Below, one piece after another: positions 19,146 through 28,905 of a DNA stretch of 64,000 bases. This DNA comes from Enterobacter huaxiensis (GTDB lineage Bacteria > Pseudomonadota > Gammaproteobacteria > Enterobacterales > Enterobacteriaceae), in assembly GCF_003594935.2 (NCBI RefSeq), contig NZ_CP043342.1, positions 2,480,001 through 2,544,000 on the forward strand. Reading direction: 5' to 3'. A program made the position numbers and the translations under genes. How positions within the stretch are numbered: position 1 is the first letter of the stretch; each line of letters opens with the position of its first letter. The notes beneath the pieces are model-generated. The model ran no database searches, was not told the DNA's origin, and saw only the letters and a list, made by a program, of their open reading frames with translations.

Positions 19146-20489
19146 TTAGAGCAAACCGCAACGCTGTTTACTGCGCACTTCCGCCTGATGATAGAGGGTA
19201 AACTCGTCAAACACCGGGCAACCGAGCGCCGCTTCGAAGGCCTCACGGCTGGCATTGCCCTGGCTTCGCGCCTGAGTTTCGTTTCCGAGGTTGGACTGGA
19301 AAATACCCGCCGCGCTGACGGGCAGGAAATCTTCATAGGTGATGGGCTGTGCGACGACCCAGCCGCGCTCGATCAGCGGCTGTGGGTCATCACCCGGACG
19401 GAAAGCGTGGCGATGCGCTTCGCCCGCTGGCGTCAGGCGATAGCGGAAGTAGGCCAGTTCCTGTCGACGAAGGAACATCTCGCTGTCCGGGAAGGTGCTA
19501 AATACCTCGCGCAGATGCAGCTGGTGCGTAAGGTTATCTTTTCCCGTTCCCGCTTGCCCTAACAGGCTGTCGTAAAGCTCGCGCCCTTTCGGCGTTAGCG
19601 CCACCCCACGCTGTTCAATCTCACCGAAGCGAGCGGTATGGGTGCCCTTGTGTTCACCGGAGAAAAATACCGGCTCCTCCAGCGCCTTAAAGCTGGTCTG
19701 CCGCAGCAGGATCGGCACCTCACGGCGCGGCGGCCCTTCAATCAGCACTTTGGGTTCAATACCGTATTTCGGCATCAGCTCCTGCACCCTGTCGATGTCC
19801 AGCGTGCGCGGAGTGAGGTGGTTAATATGGCAGCCGGGGAAGCAGACCACATCGGCAATCAGGCGGTGCTCGTTGCTCAGCGCCAGGTAGGTCTCACGAT
19901 CGACCGTGGCATGGCGGTGCCAGCGGAACGTCTCCAGCGCTTCCTTCACAAACTCGCGCGCCTGCGCCTCGGTGAAGTGCCCGGCTGACTCGTGCAGATC
20001 GATAAGTTCAAGACAGCGCGGAGTGAAGATGTTGCGATGCGAGAGGATCTCAGCAGCACGAGCACGCAGAGCGGTATTTTCGATCAGCTCCAGGCGCAGC
20101 AGCGAGGTAAAAATGCGAAACGGATTGCGGCACAGCGCGGCGTCCTCAACCGGTCGAAATGCCGTGGAATGCACGGGCACCGCCGCCTGGGAGAGATCGT
20201 AATAGCTGACGGGGAACATCCCCATGATGGCGAACATCCGGCGGAGCGTAGAGAGTTCCTTCGCCGTACCGACGCGGATCGCACCGTGGCGCTCAACGTT
20301 CAGGCGCGCCAGTTCATCCGCATTCGCGAGCTGTTCGTGCAAGAGCGGATTATTTTCCAGCACCGCCAGGTTTACGTCCGCCACCAGTTCCAGCAGGGTG
20401 CCGTACTGTGGAACTTCCTGCTGGTACATCGCCGACATAGCCTGCGAAAAGTGTTCCCGAATATCATCAGCCGTGATGGTGTTCGCCAT
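19146..20489 (-). CDS. ydcJ: YdcJ, HglS-type 2-oxoadipate dioxygenase/decarboxylase family (DUF1338)
   Basis: The protein has 447 residues, as in E. coli YdcJ. The family (DUF1338, VOC-like fold) includes Pseudomonas HglS, an Fe(II) enzyme turning 2-oxoadipate into 2-hydroxyglutarate in lysine breakdown. Probable metal ligands, placed from memory of HglS, are His68 in the RHGAIR motif (with Arg72), His224 in CHINHLTPR, and Glu292 in GEIEQRGVALT. All are present, so an active enzyme is likely, though the substrate in enteric bacteria is not certain. It is divergent from ydcI, as in E. coli. Confidence 0.93.
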   Translation of the reverse strand: MANTITADDIREHFSQAMSAMYQQEVPQYGTLLELVADVNLAVLENNPLLHEQLANADELARLNVERHGAIRVGTAKELSTLRRMFAIMGMFPVSYYDLSQAAVPVHSTAFRPVEDAALCRNPFRIFTSLLRLELIENTALRARAAEILSHRNIFTPRCLELIDLHESAGHFTEAQAREFVKEALETFRWHRHATVDRETYLALSNEHRLIADVVCFPGCHINHLTPRTLDIDRVQELMPKYGIEPKVLIEGPPRREVPILLRQTSFKALEEPVFFSGEHKGTHTARFGEIEQRGVALTPKGRELYDSLLGQAGTGKDNLTHQLHLREVFSTFPDSEMFLRRQELAYFRYRLTPAGEAHRHAFRPGDDPQPLIERGWVVAQPITYEDFLPVSAAGIFQSNLGNETQARSQGNASREAFEAALGCPVFDEFTLYHQAEVRSKQRCGLL

Positions 20490-20716
20490 GATGTCATGCC
20501 TCCAGTGAATAATACCTGGAGTGTAGAGAAGCCCGTTCCTTCCGGCGGGAAGAATTTACGAATTGTGATCCAGGCAGATGAGTGGTCAAACCCTGCGCGA
20601 CGCCGAAAACTGGTTGTAACTCAAATAGATTAGATGTTAAAAATATTTTGCTATCAGGTTATCAAAATTAAACAACTTAACTTGTCACCCGCATCGCTCT
20701 GTTTTTAACATCGCCT

Positions 20717-21640
20717 ATGGAAAAAAATGGTCTTTTCAGTCAGCGCATACGCTTGCGCCATTTGCATACATTTGTGGCCGTCGCTCAACAGGGAACGCTG
20801 GGGCGTGCGGCTGAAACCCTTAACCTGAGTCAGCCCGCACTTTCAAAAACACTCAACGAGCTGGAGCAGCTTACCGGCACCCGGCTTTTCGACCGTGGCC
20901 GCCTTGGCGCACAGCTTACGCTCGTGGGGGAGCAATTCCTGACGCACGCCGTCAAGGTTCTGGACGCGCTCAATACGGCGGGACAGGCATTGAACCGCAA
21001 AGAAGAGGTCACGCGTGACGTCGTTCGCGTGGGCGCCCTTCCAACAGCCGCGCTGGGAATTTTGCCTGCGGTAATCAGTCAGTTCCACAAGCAGCAGAAG
21101 CACGCCACTATTCAGGTGGCGACCATGAACAACACCATGCTCCTCGCGGGGCTGAAATCCGGTGAGCTGGATCTGGGGATCGGACGGATGTCCGATCCTG
21201 AACTGATGAGTGGCCTGAACTACGAGCTGATGTTCCTGGAATCGCTAAAGCTGGTGGTGCGTCCTGGCCACCCGCTTTTGCATGACACCGTCACCCTGAG
21301 CCGCGTGATGGAATGGCCCGTCGTGGTCTCACCAAAGGGGACCGTCCCGCGTCAGAATGCTGAAGCGCTGCTGGAAATGCACGGCTGCACGCTGCCGTCG
21401 GGATGTATTGAGACGCTCTCAGCCTCCCTGTCGCGCCAGCTGACCGTGGACTACGACTACGTGTGGTTCGTGCCGTCCGGCGCGGTGAAAGACGATCTGC
21501 GCCACGGCACGCTGACGTCACTGCCCGTTACCTCGCCGGGAGCAGGTGAACCGATCGGCATCCTGACCCGCGTTGATACCCCCCTGTCGACGGGCGCGCT
21601 GACGCTTTTAAGCACAATCCGCAAGTCCATGCCCGCCTGA
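20717..21640 (+). CDS. ydcI: YdcI, LysR-family transcriptional regulator
   Basis: The protein has 307 residues, the same as E. coli YdcI and very similar: FSQRIRLRHLHTFVAVAQQG, the HTH in AAETLNLSQPALSKTLNELE (about 32-51) and TLSASLSRQLTVDYDYVWFV in the effector domain. In Salmonella, YdcI has been linked to acid and oxidative stress. The gene is divergent from ydcJ across a 227-bp AT-rich spacer (20490-20716) that probably contains both promoters. It is followed by a weak hairpin and then by an inserted PQQ-dehydrogenase gene. Confidence 0.94.
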   Translation: MEKNGLFSQRIRLRHLHTFVAVAQQGTLGRAAETLNLSQPALSKTLNELEQLTGTRLFDRGRLGAQLTLVGEQFLTHAVKVLDALNTAGQALNRKEEVTRDVVRVGALPTAALGILPAVISQFHKQQKHATIQVATMNNTMLLAGLKSGELDLGIGRMSDPELMSGLNYELMFLESLKLVVRPGHPLLHDTVTLSRVMEWPVVVSPKGTVPRQNAEALLEMHGCTLPSGCIETLSASLSRQLTVDYDYVWFVPSGAVKDDLRHGTLTSLPVTSPGAGEPIGILTRVDTPLSTGALTLLSTIRKSMPA

Positions 21641-21664
21641 TACTCCTTTATGAGCACGCCCGCT

Positions 21665-21685
21665 AACCCGTCGTAATGACGGGTT
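21665..21685 (+). terminator. Possible weak terminator after ydcI
   Basis: AACCCGTC and GACGGGTT form an 8-bp stem around GTAAT. The following bases (TGATCCCTTCTC) are only partly T-rich, so termination may be weak. The rest of the spacer to the next gene (21686-21928) is AT-rich with no recognisable gene. Confidence 0.4.
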
Positions 21686-21928
21686 TGATCCCTTCTCTAA
21701 CCAAATAATGCGAAATCATTCATTAACATTTGCGCAAAACAATTTAACAGTTTTATCATAGCGGCGAATTCACCAAATGGTTCATTCACGCAGTGATGGC
21801 CGCGAATTCACGCGTACTTACACGCACTGATTACCGTAAACCCTCGCAACTTTCGTCTTTTATTATCCAATTGGTACAGATGCCACACAGCACAGGCCGG
21901 GAAGACGGGAGCATTTAAGGAGATAGAA

Positions 21929-24313
21929 ATGGCATTTGGCAGCGCGCCACGTGGGATACCCCGTATTCTGCAGTGGCTCCTTGCCGGACTGATGGCGATC
22001 ATCGGTCTGGCAGTTGGCGGACTTGGCTTAAAGCTCGCTACGGTAGGCGGAAGTTGGTACTTCCTGATCGTGGGCGTGGTGATGGTCATTGCCGCGATCC
22101 TCATTTTCATGAACCGCAGCAGCGGGATAGTGCTTTACGCCATCGCCTTTATCGCCTCGCTGTTCTGGGCGGTGAGCGATGCGGGCTGGGATTTCTGGCC
22201 GCTCTTCTCGCGCCTGTTTACCTTTGCCGTCCTGGCGTTCCTCTGTGCCGTGGTCTGGCCGTTCCTGCGCGCCGCGAACCGCACCGCGCCGGTTAACAAA
22301 GCCCCGGCCTTTGGCGTAGCCGCCGTTCTGGCCGTCGCAATGCTGATCGCTATTGGCTGGATGTTCAAGCCGCAGACCCTGGTCACGGCGAACGAAGCGG
22401 TTCCGGTGAAGCCTGTGGCGGCCGGCGAGCAGCAGAAAAACTGGGAGCACTGGGGCAATACCACCCACGGTGACCGTTTCGCCGCGCTGGATCAAATCAA
22501 CAAGCAGAACATCGGCGATCTGAAAGTCGCCTGGGTTGCCCATACGGGCGATATTCCGCAGAGCAACGGCTCGGGTGCGGAAGACCAGAACACGCCGCTG
22601 CAGGTTGGCGATACGCTCTACGTCTGCACGCCTTACAGCAAAGTGCTGGCGCTGGATGTGGATTCTGGTAAAGAAAAATGGCGCTATGACTCAAAAGCCA
22701 CCGCGCCAAACTGGCAGCGTTGCCGCGGCCTGGGCTACTTTGAAGATCATCAAAACGTGACAGCGTCACAGACAGAAACGCAGCCTGCCGCCTGCTCTCG
22801 CCGCCTGTTCCTGCCTACCACCGATGCGCGCCTGATTGCCATCAACGCCGACAGCGGCAAGGTCTGCGAAGACTTTGGCGATCGCGGCATCGTTGACCTG
22901 AGCGTCGGCATGGGCGATATCAAACCGGGCTATTACCAGCAAACCTCTACACCGCTGGTGGCGGGGAATGTTGTCGTGGTCGGTGGACGCGTGGCGGATA
23001 ACTTCTCCACGGGTGAACCGCCGGGAGTCGTACGTGCCTATGACGTACACACCGGTAAGCTGGCCTGGGCATGGGATCCGGGCAACCCGAATCTGACCGG
23101 CCTGCCGCCGGAAGGCCAGACCTACACGCGCGGTACGCCGAACGTCTGGTCAGCCATGTCTTACGACGCCAAACTGAACCTGATCTATCTGCCTACCGGC
23201 AACGCCACCCCGGATTTCTGGGCGGGTGAGCGTACCGCGCTGGATGATAAATACAGCTCGTCCATCGTGGCCGTCGACGCCACGACCGGTCAGGTTCGCT
23301 GGCATTTCCAGACGACCCACCACGACCTGTGGGACTTTGACCTCCCTTCTCAGCCGCTGCTGTACGATCTCCCTGACGGTAAAGGCGGCACCACGCCGGT
23401 GCTGGTGCAGACCAGCAAGCAGGGCATGATCTTTATGCTCAACCGCGAAACCGGCAAGCCGGTGGCGAAGGTTGAAGAGCGTCCTGTTCCAGCGGGTAAC
23501 GTTGAAGGTGAACGCTACTCCCCGACCCAGCCCTATTCTGTTGGCATGCCGATGATCGGCAACCAGACGCTGACCGAATCCGATATGTGGGGAGCAACGC
23601 CTGTTGACCTTCTGCTGTGTCGTATTCAGTTTAAAGAGATGCGTCATCAGGGCGTCTTCACCCCGCCTGGCCTGGACCGTTCCCTGCAGTTCCCGGGCTC
23701 GCTCGGTGGGATGAACTGGGGCAGCGTATCGGTTGACCCGAACAACGGCCTGATGTTCGTCAATGACATGCGTCTGGGTCTGGCAAACTACATGGTGCCG
23801 CGCGCCAACGTGGCGAAAGATGCCAGCGGCATTGAGATGGGTATTGTTCCAATGGACGGCACGCCGTTCGGCGCAATGCGCGAGCGTTTCCTCTCGCCGC
23901 TGGGTATTCCCTGCCAGAAACCGCCGTTCGGTACCATGTCCGCGGTTGACCTGAAATCCGGCAAGCTGGTCTGGCAGGTTCCGGTAGGTACCGTAGAAGA
24001 CACCGGCCCGCTGGGTATTCGCATGCATATGCCAATTCCAATCGGCATGCCGACGCTTGGCGCATCGCTGTCTACCCAGTCTGGCCTGCTGTTCTTTGCC
24101 GGCACTCAGGACTTCTACCTGCGCGCGTTTGATACCGCTACCGGGAAGGAGATCTGGAAGGACCGCCTGCCGGTAGGCAGCCAGTCTGGCCCGATGACCT
24201 ACGTTTCACCGAAAACCGGTAAACAGTACATCATCATTAACGCGGGTGGTGCTCGCCAGTCGCCGGATCGTGGTGATTACGTTATCGCCTACGCGTTACC
24301 GGACAAAAAGTAA
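21929..24313 (+). CDS. Membrane-bound PQQ-dependent dehydrogenase, glucose/quinate/shikimate family
   Basis: The protein has 794 residues. About five N-terminal membrane helices (residues 10-145) anchor a periplasmic eight-bladed quinoprotein domain. Key features of glucose dehydrogenase are kept: HHDLWDFDLPSQP (catalytic Asp near 466), TSKQGMIFMLNRETG (conserved Lys), ADNFSTGEPPGVVR and DMWGATPVD. It oxidises a sugar or cyclic polyol in the periplasm and passes electrons to ubiquinone. It is related to but distinct from E. coli Gcd, so quinate or another substrate is possible. AAGGAGATAG precedes the ATG. It is inserted between ydcI and trg; the cofactor PQQ must come from outside or from genes elsewhere. 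Confidence 0.9.
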   Translation: MAFGSAPRGIPRILQWLLAGLMAIIGLAVGGLGLKLATVGGSWYFLIVGVVMVIAAILIFMNRSSGIVLYAIAFIASLFWAVSDAGWDFWPLFSRLFTFAVLAFLCAVVWPFLRAANRTAPVNKAPAFGVAAVLAVAMLIAIGWMFKPQTLVTANEAVPVKPVAAGEQQKNWEHWGNTTHGDRFAALDQINKQNIGDLKVAWVAHTGDIPQSNGSGAEDQNTPLQVGDTLYVCTPYSKVLALDVDSGKEKWRYDSKATAPNWQRCRGLGYFEDHQNVTASQTETQPAACSRRLFLPTTDARLIAINADSGKVCEDFGDRGIVDLSVGMGDIKPGYYQQTSTPLVAGNVVVVGGRVADNFSTGEPPGVVRAYDVHTGKLAWAWDPGNPNLTGLPPEGQTYTRGTPNVWSAMSYDAKLNLIYLPTGNATPDFWAGERTALDDKYSSSIVAVDATTGQVRWHFQTTHHDLWDFDLPSQPLLYDLPDGKGGTTPVLVQTSKQGMIFMLNRETGKPVAKVEERPVPAGNVEGERYSPTQPYSVGMPMIGNQTLTESDMWGATPVDLLLCRIQFKEMRHQGVFTPPGLDRSLQFPGSLGGMNWGSVSVDPNNGLMFVNDMRLGLANYMVPRANVAKDASGIEMGIVPMDGTPFGAMRERFLSPLGIPCQKPPFGTMSAVDLKSGKLVWQVPVGTVEDTGPLGIRMHMPIPIGMPTLGASLSTQSGLLFFAGTQDFYLRAFDTATGKEIWKDRLPVGSQSGPMTYVSPKTGKQYIIINAGGARQSPDRGDYVIAYALPDKK

Positions 24314-24319
24314 GACATG

Positions 24320-24349
24320 AAAAAAGGGACTGAAAAGTCCCTTTTTTTT
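24320..24349. terminator. Bidirectional terminator between the PQQ dehydrogenase and trg
   Basis: AAAAAAGGGACT-GAAA-AGTCCCTTTTTTTT forms a strong stem with a GAAA tetraloop and long T-runs on both strands, serving the plus-strand dehydrogenase gene and, with some distance, the minus-strand trg gene. Confidence 0.92.
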
Positions 24350-24370
24350 ACACGGTGGAGACGGTTTTGT

Positions 24371-24399
24371 AGGTCGGGTAAGCGAAGCGCCACCCGACA
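24371..24399. repeat. Single REP element
   Basis: AGGTCGGGTAAGCGAAGCGC followed by CACCCGACA is a typical REP half-unit palindrome just downstream of trg. Confidence 0.75.
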
Positions 24400-24410
24400 C
24401 TGCTGGCGAC

Positions 24411-26105
24411 TCAGAACGTCTCCCAGTTATCCCCGTTATCAGCAACCGCCGGACGCAACGCAGCCTGCTTTACCGCCGCAGTGGTCTGCTGTTGAGTGTG
24501 CCCCTGAGCTTTACCGTTCAACCGAAACGCGCCAACCGCCTCGGTCAGGCGTGCGCCCTGTTCTTCCAGAGATGCCGCTGCAGCGGACGCTTCTTCCACC
24601 AGCGAGGCGTTCTGCTGCGTCACTTTGTCCATCTCAGAAATCGCCTGGCTGACCTGCACGATACCGCGACTCTGTTCATCAGAGGCGGCGGCAATTTCCA
24701 GCATAATATCGGTCACGCGCTTAACGGCGTCGACAATCTCATTCATGGTGTTACCTGCGGCAACCACTTCGCCCGAGCCCTGGTCGATCAGCGTCACCGA
24801 TTCATTGATCAGGCTTTCAATCTCTTTCGCCGCGTTGGCGCTACGGCTAGCCAGCGTACGCACCTCGCTCGCCACTACCGCAAAGCCGCGGCCCTGCTCG
24901 CCGGCACGCGCGGCCTCTACCGCGGCGTTCAGCGCCAGGATATTGGTTTGAAACGCAATGCTGTTAATCACCGCGGTGATTTCAGAGATCTTCTTCGAGC
25001 TGGTGGATATATTGCCCATGGTTTTCACCACGCCGGAGACCATCTGACCGCCGCGGCTGGCCTTGCCGGAGGCGTCTTCTGCCAGCTTGCTCGCATGGTG
25101 CGCGTTATCGGCGTTCTGTTTCACCGTTGCAGTCAATTGCTCCATGCTGGCGGCCGTCTGTTCAATCGCGGCCGCCTGCTGCTCGGTGCGGGATGAGAGG
25201 TCCGTGTTGCCGGCTGAGATCTCACTGGTCCCACGATAAATCTCTTCCGCCCCCTGGCGCACGGTGCCCACAGTGGTCACCAGCGAGTGCTGCATGGTTT
25301 GCAGATCGCGGGTTAAGCGGCCAATTTCACTGCGCCCCGTCGCGTCGTCCGGCATCGTTAAATCACCTTTGGCGATATTCTCGATGCGGGTGGCGGCACG
25401 CTGAAGCGGGTTAATTACCGTCCTGCGCAGCACGATAAAGGTCATGGCCGTCAGCACCAGCGCCAGCGCGAAGGCGCCCACCATAAACATCAGGCCCAGC
25501 TGGGTGCGTTTATGCGCCTGCGACGTCAGGGCATTGGCGCGGTCGGTACGGATCTTAATCGCCTTCAGCAGCACGGCGTTATAGGCGTCGTCCAGCGGGC
25601 GCGCGGACTCGTTTTCATGATTGATTATCGCCTCGAACATCCCGTTTTTGGCGTATTTGAGCATCGGCTGAAGGCCCGCAATATAGGCGTCGTACCGCGC
25701 TTTCAGGTCCGCGTCCAGCGCTTCATCGGCAGGCGTGCGTACGTTACGGCCCATGTAGGAGGCAAACCCCTGCTGCGACTGCTTAATGCGCGTCTCCGCC
25801 TCGCTGATGTTTTGCTTCATCGCATCCATTTCTGCGATACGGCTTGCCGCACCCGCATGGATCATGTTGATTCGCGCCGTTCGCAGATGGTTAGAACTGT
25901 TCGATAAACCGGTGCGTACCTGAATTTCAGCCGTAACATCCTGCTGGTCGGTATCCGCCTGCAGCAGAAAATAGCCCGCCAGCGCAGAGCTCAAGGCAAA
26001 CAGAAGAATGATGCCACCGAGAATGGAGGAAAACAGCGGAACCAGCCTGATGTGGTGCAAGAAGCTCAGCTTGTGCTGCGCCTGCACCGAAGTTGTGTTG
26101 TCCAT
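24411..26105 (-). CDS. trg: Trg, methyl-accepting chemotaxis protein (ribose/galactose sensor) ending in NWETF
   Basis: The protein has 564 residues. Membrane segments near 25-50 and 205-225 flank a periplasmic ligand domain (TGLSNSSNHLRTARINMIHAG). A HAMP domain follows, and then a signalling domain containing AFQTNILALNAAVEAARAGEQGRGFAVVA in two consecutive pieces. The sequence matches E. coli Trg, which senses ribose- and galactose-binding proteins. Unlike E. coli Trg, the C-terminus is NGDNWETF, the pentapeptide that tethers CheR and CheB in Tar and Tsr. The ATG at 26105 is chosen by similarity; an in-frame ATG lies upstream at 26144. Confidence 0.93.
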   Translation of the reverse strand: MDNTTSVQAQHKLSFLHHIRLVPLFSSILGGIILLFALSSALAGYFLLQADTDQQDVTAEIQVRTGLSNSSNHLRTARINMIHAGAASRIAEMDAMKQNISEAETRIKQSQQGFASYMGRNVRTPADEALDADLKARYDAYIAGLQPMLKYAKNGMFEAIINHENESARPLDDAYNAVLLKAIKIRTDRANALTSQAHKRTQLGLMFMVGAFALALVLTAMTFIVLRRTVINPLQRAATRIENIAKGDLTMPDDATGRSEIGRLTRDLQTMQHSLVTTVGTVRQGAEEIYRGTSEISAGNTDLSSRTEQQAAAIEQTAASMEQLTATVKQNADNAHHASKLAEDASGKASRGGQMVSGVVKTMGNISTSSKKISEITAVINSIAFQTNILALNAAVEAARAGEQGRGFAVVASEVRTLASRSANAAKEIESLINESVTLIDQGSGEVVAAGNTMNEIVDAVKRVTDIMLEIAAASDEQSRGIVQVSQAISEMDKVTQQNASLVEEASAAAASLEEQGARLTEAVGAFRLNGKAQGHTQQQTTAAVKQAALRPAVADNGDNWETF

Positions 26106-26228
26106 GACCGTCGACTCTCTTATAGGTAAGATGCGTAAAAACACGCCTGTAAAATAGTCATCGGCACGGCAGGAAATTTGATTACGGCTAAAAGCGCCAG
26201 ACAGGTCACACTTTAGAGAAGATTATTC

Positions 26229-26257
26229 AAGAAATGCCAGCGGCAAAAACCGCTGGC
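26229..26257 (-). terminator. Probable frmA terminator
   Basis: GCCAGCGG (26236-26243) pairs with CCGCTGGC (26250-26257) across a CAAAAA loop. On the minus strand, after the frmA stop, the stem is followed by ATTTCTTG, a modest T-tract. Confidence 0.6.
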
Positions 26258-26264
26258 AGAATAA

Positions 26265-27413
<1,149 letters not shown>

Positions 27414-27689
27414 TTATTTTAGATAAGAGCGCAGCAAATGGCCGACTTCTGCCATCCGAACGGCTCGCTGATCCGGAGTTGTCTCCCCCGTCACCAGCTC
27501 ATCTTTGAGGTGAATTTCGACCATTTCGCCCATCAGGCCGTTGGCAGCACCACGCACGGCGGCAATTTGCTGCAGGATGGCCAGACAGGGCTCGCCCGAC
27601 TCCAGCGCGCGTTCAAGGGCATCAACCTGGCCCCGAATTCGCCGGACGCGAGTCAGAATACGTTTTTTATCTTCGGGTGAATGCGGCAT
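27414..27689 (-). CDS. frmR: FrmR, formaldehyde-responsive CsoR/RcnR-family repressor
   Basis: The protein has 91 residues, all alpha-helical, with RVRRIRGQVDALERALE and AILQQIAAVRGAANGLMGE as in E. coli FrmR. The formaldehyde-sensing cysteine is Cys35 in EPCLAIL, and a second functional residue of the family, His60, is present in EIHLKDE. The N-terminal Pro2 that takes part in formaldehyde cross-linking is also present. It represses its own operon with frmA until formaldehyde reacts with it. AAGGAGG precedes the start. A G-tract operator lies directly upstream. Confidence 0.95.
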   Translation of the reverse strand: MPHSPEDKKRILTRVRRIRGQVDALERALESGEPCLAILQQIAAVRGAANGLMGEMVEIHLKDELVTGETTPDQRAVRMAEVGHLLRSYLK

Positions 27690-27704
27690 ACGCCCTCCTT
27701 AAAG

Positions 27705-27725
27705 ATACTATAGGGGGGTATGGTA
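27705..27725. promoter_or_regulatory. FrmR operator, CsoR/RcnR-type G-tract site
   Basis: ATACTATAGGGGGGTAT (27705-27721), with a following GGTAC, is a central six-G tract flanked by AT-rich arms. This is the form of operator used by RcnR/FrmR-type repressors, and it is close to what I recall of the E. coli frm promoter. It lies 16 bp upstream of frmR, where binding would block transcription. Confidence 0.75.
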
Positions 27726-27850
27726 CCTGCATTATTGTATCGATGTAAATGTGTTAATTGCAACGCTGTTCAGCCAGGGAGACATATCCTAAAAATCCCT
27801 CAACCTGATTCGAGCGGCTATCCTTAAACTATCCACAAAAGGAGGTAAGA

Positions 27851-28123
27851 ATGTCTGATTTCGACGCTGATAAGAACGCTCAATTTGCTGGCGAAAAAGC
27901 CAAAAACAAACTTGATGAACTTGCAGGCTCTGCGCAGCAGCAGTTTGGCGACTTCGTTGATTCACCTAAACACCAGGTGAAGGGTGCGGCAAAAAAATAT
28001 GCTGCACAGGCCAGCGATGCCGTATCTGATGTGACTGAAGCCGTAAAAAATAACCCACTGACCGGCCTGATTGCTGCCGGGGCGGTAGGTGTCGTACTGG
28101 GCCTGTTGCTGGGCCGTAAGTAA
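27851..28123 (+). CDS. ElaB/YqjD-like (DUF883-type) C-terminally membrane-anchored small protein
   Basis: The protein has 90 residues. The first 65 are charged and probably helical (ADKNAQFAGEKAKNKLDELA), and the end is a glycine-rich membrane helix, NPLTGLIAAGAVGVVLGLLL, followed by GRK. This resembles the ElaB/YgaM/YqjD family, whose members associate with ribosomes and inner membrane in stationary phase; the N-terminal half also recalls CsbD-like stress proteins. GGAGG lies before the ATG and a strong terminator follows, so it is a single-gene unit. Exact family membership is uncertain. Confidence 0.8.
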   Translation: MSDFDADKNAQFAGEKAKNKLDELAGSAQQQFGDFVDSPKHQVKGAAKKYAAQASDAVSDVTEAVKNNPLTGLIAAGAVGVVLGLLLGRK

Positions 28124-28127
28124 TCTC

Positions 28128-28148
28128 AGGCCCCTCGGGGCCTTTTTT
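28128..28148 (+). terminator. Terminator of the ElaB-like gene
   Basis: AGGCCCC-TC-GGGGCCT followed by six T residues, starting 4 bp after the stop codon. Confidence 0.88.
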
Positions 28149-28162
28149 CTCTTCTGTTTCCT

Positions 28163-28366
28163 TCAGCCAGGCTCCTGCACCCCCGGGCCCAAAATGCCCG
28201 ATAACACGACGGCCTCAGAGGTCGAGCAAATCTCGATATCTTCGCCCATCAGATGCCAAACCCCTCTTGTTATCCCTCCCGTTTCAATATCCGTGATTGG
28301 TATATCCGAGTAGCGGGCTTTCTGAACGATCCCCCTAAACTTTATCCAGTAGTAACCGTCTTGCAT
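28163..28366 (-). CDS. Small protein of unknown function
   Basis: The product has 67 residues, beginning MQDGYYWIKFRGIVQKARYS and rich in aromatic residues, with no membrane segment or signal peptide. I do not recognise it. The longer frame starts at 28465, but AAAGGAGG lies just before the ATG at 28366, one of the best ribosome binding sites in the window, and this decides the start. It is convergent with the ElaB-like gene. The good start site and reasonable composition support a real gene; no function is proposed. Confidence 0.6.
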   Translation of the reverse strand: MQDGYYWIKFRGIVQKARYSDIPITDIETGGITRGVWHLMGEDIEICSTSEAVVLSGILGPGVQEPG

Positions 28367-28458
28367 GGCATACCCTCCTTTTTGGCATGGATAAAGTATT
28401 GCAAAGAACCAGCAATCTGGCGGGAAAGGAGGATAAAATTTTTCCATTTTGAAAAAGT

Positions 28459-28498
28459 TGTACATTTTCCCTGTACAGATTTAGCGTGATGGTATAAA
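28459..28498 (+). promoter_or_regulatory. Putative ycgZ promoter with two TGTACA boxes
   Basis: TGTACA occurs at 28459-28464 and 28472-28477, 13 bp apart, followed by a -10-like TATAAA at 28493-28498, about 48 bp before the ycgZ start. The boxes overlap the expected -35 position. In E. coli the ycgZ-ymgA-ariR operon is repressed by the MerR-like regulator BluR; whether these boxes are such a site is not known. Confidence 0.45.
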
Positions 28499-28545
28499 TT
28501 CATTTGCATCAATGTTGCTAAAATGTTTTTTAACGGTGGAAAATT

Positions 28546-28785
28546 ATGCGTCGTAACCTGGCACCCTCATCTGCAGAAAGCGCTATCACACTGTATTTCA
28601 ATAAAAACAATATTCCCAGCCAGCAGGAGACGCTTGGGCTGATCGTCAGTGAAATCATTAAGGAAAATGTACAACTGAGCAGAATGACAATTTGTACAAA
28701 GCTGCTACGACGTATCGAAGAGTCTTCCTGTGAAGAAGAAAAGGCGCATTACAACGGTCTGATCGCCCTCTTCTTCGAGCGATAA
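28546..28785 (+). CDS. ycgZ: YcgZ, connector protein of the BluR regulon
   Basis: The protein has 79 residues and matches E. coli YcgZ (AGAITRYFAKAN-type start; here ESAITLYFNKNNIPSQQETL and a shared end EEEKAHYNGLIALFF). In E. coli, YcgZ acts with YmgA and AriR through the Rcs phosphorelay to promote colanic acid and reduce curli. It is the first gene of the three-gene cluster here, 120 bp before the next. GGTGG precedes the ATG. Its coding sequence contains two more TGTACA words, at 28668 and 28693. Confidence 0.88.
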   Translation: MRRNLAPSSAESAITLYFNKNNIPSQQETLGLIVSEIIKENVQLSRMTICTKLLRRIEESSCEEEKAHYNGLIALFFER

Positions 28786-28905
28786 CGTGAAGAAATACTG
28801 TTTTTTAACTTACTAAGTTAGTTACGCTGATGGGCTATCTTTACCCTAAGCGATGACTAACCCAATGCTACAGCCCTCCGCATGTAGCAGAGTGAGATTG
28901 AAGCT

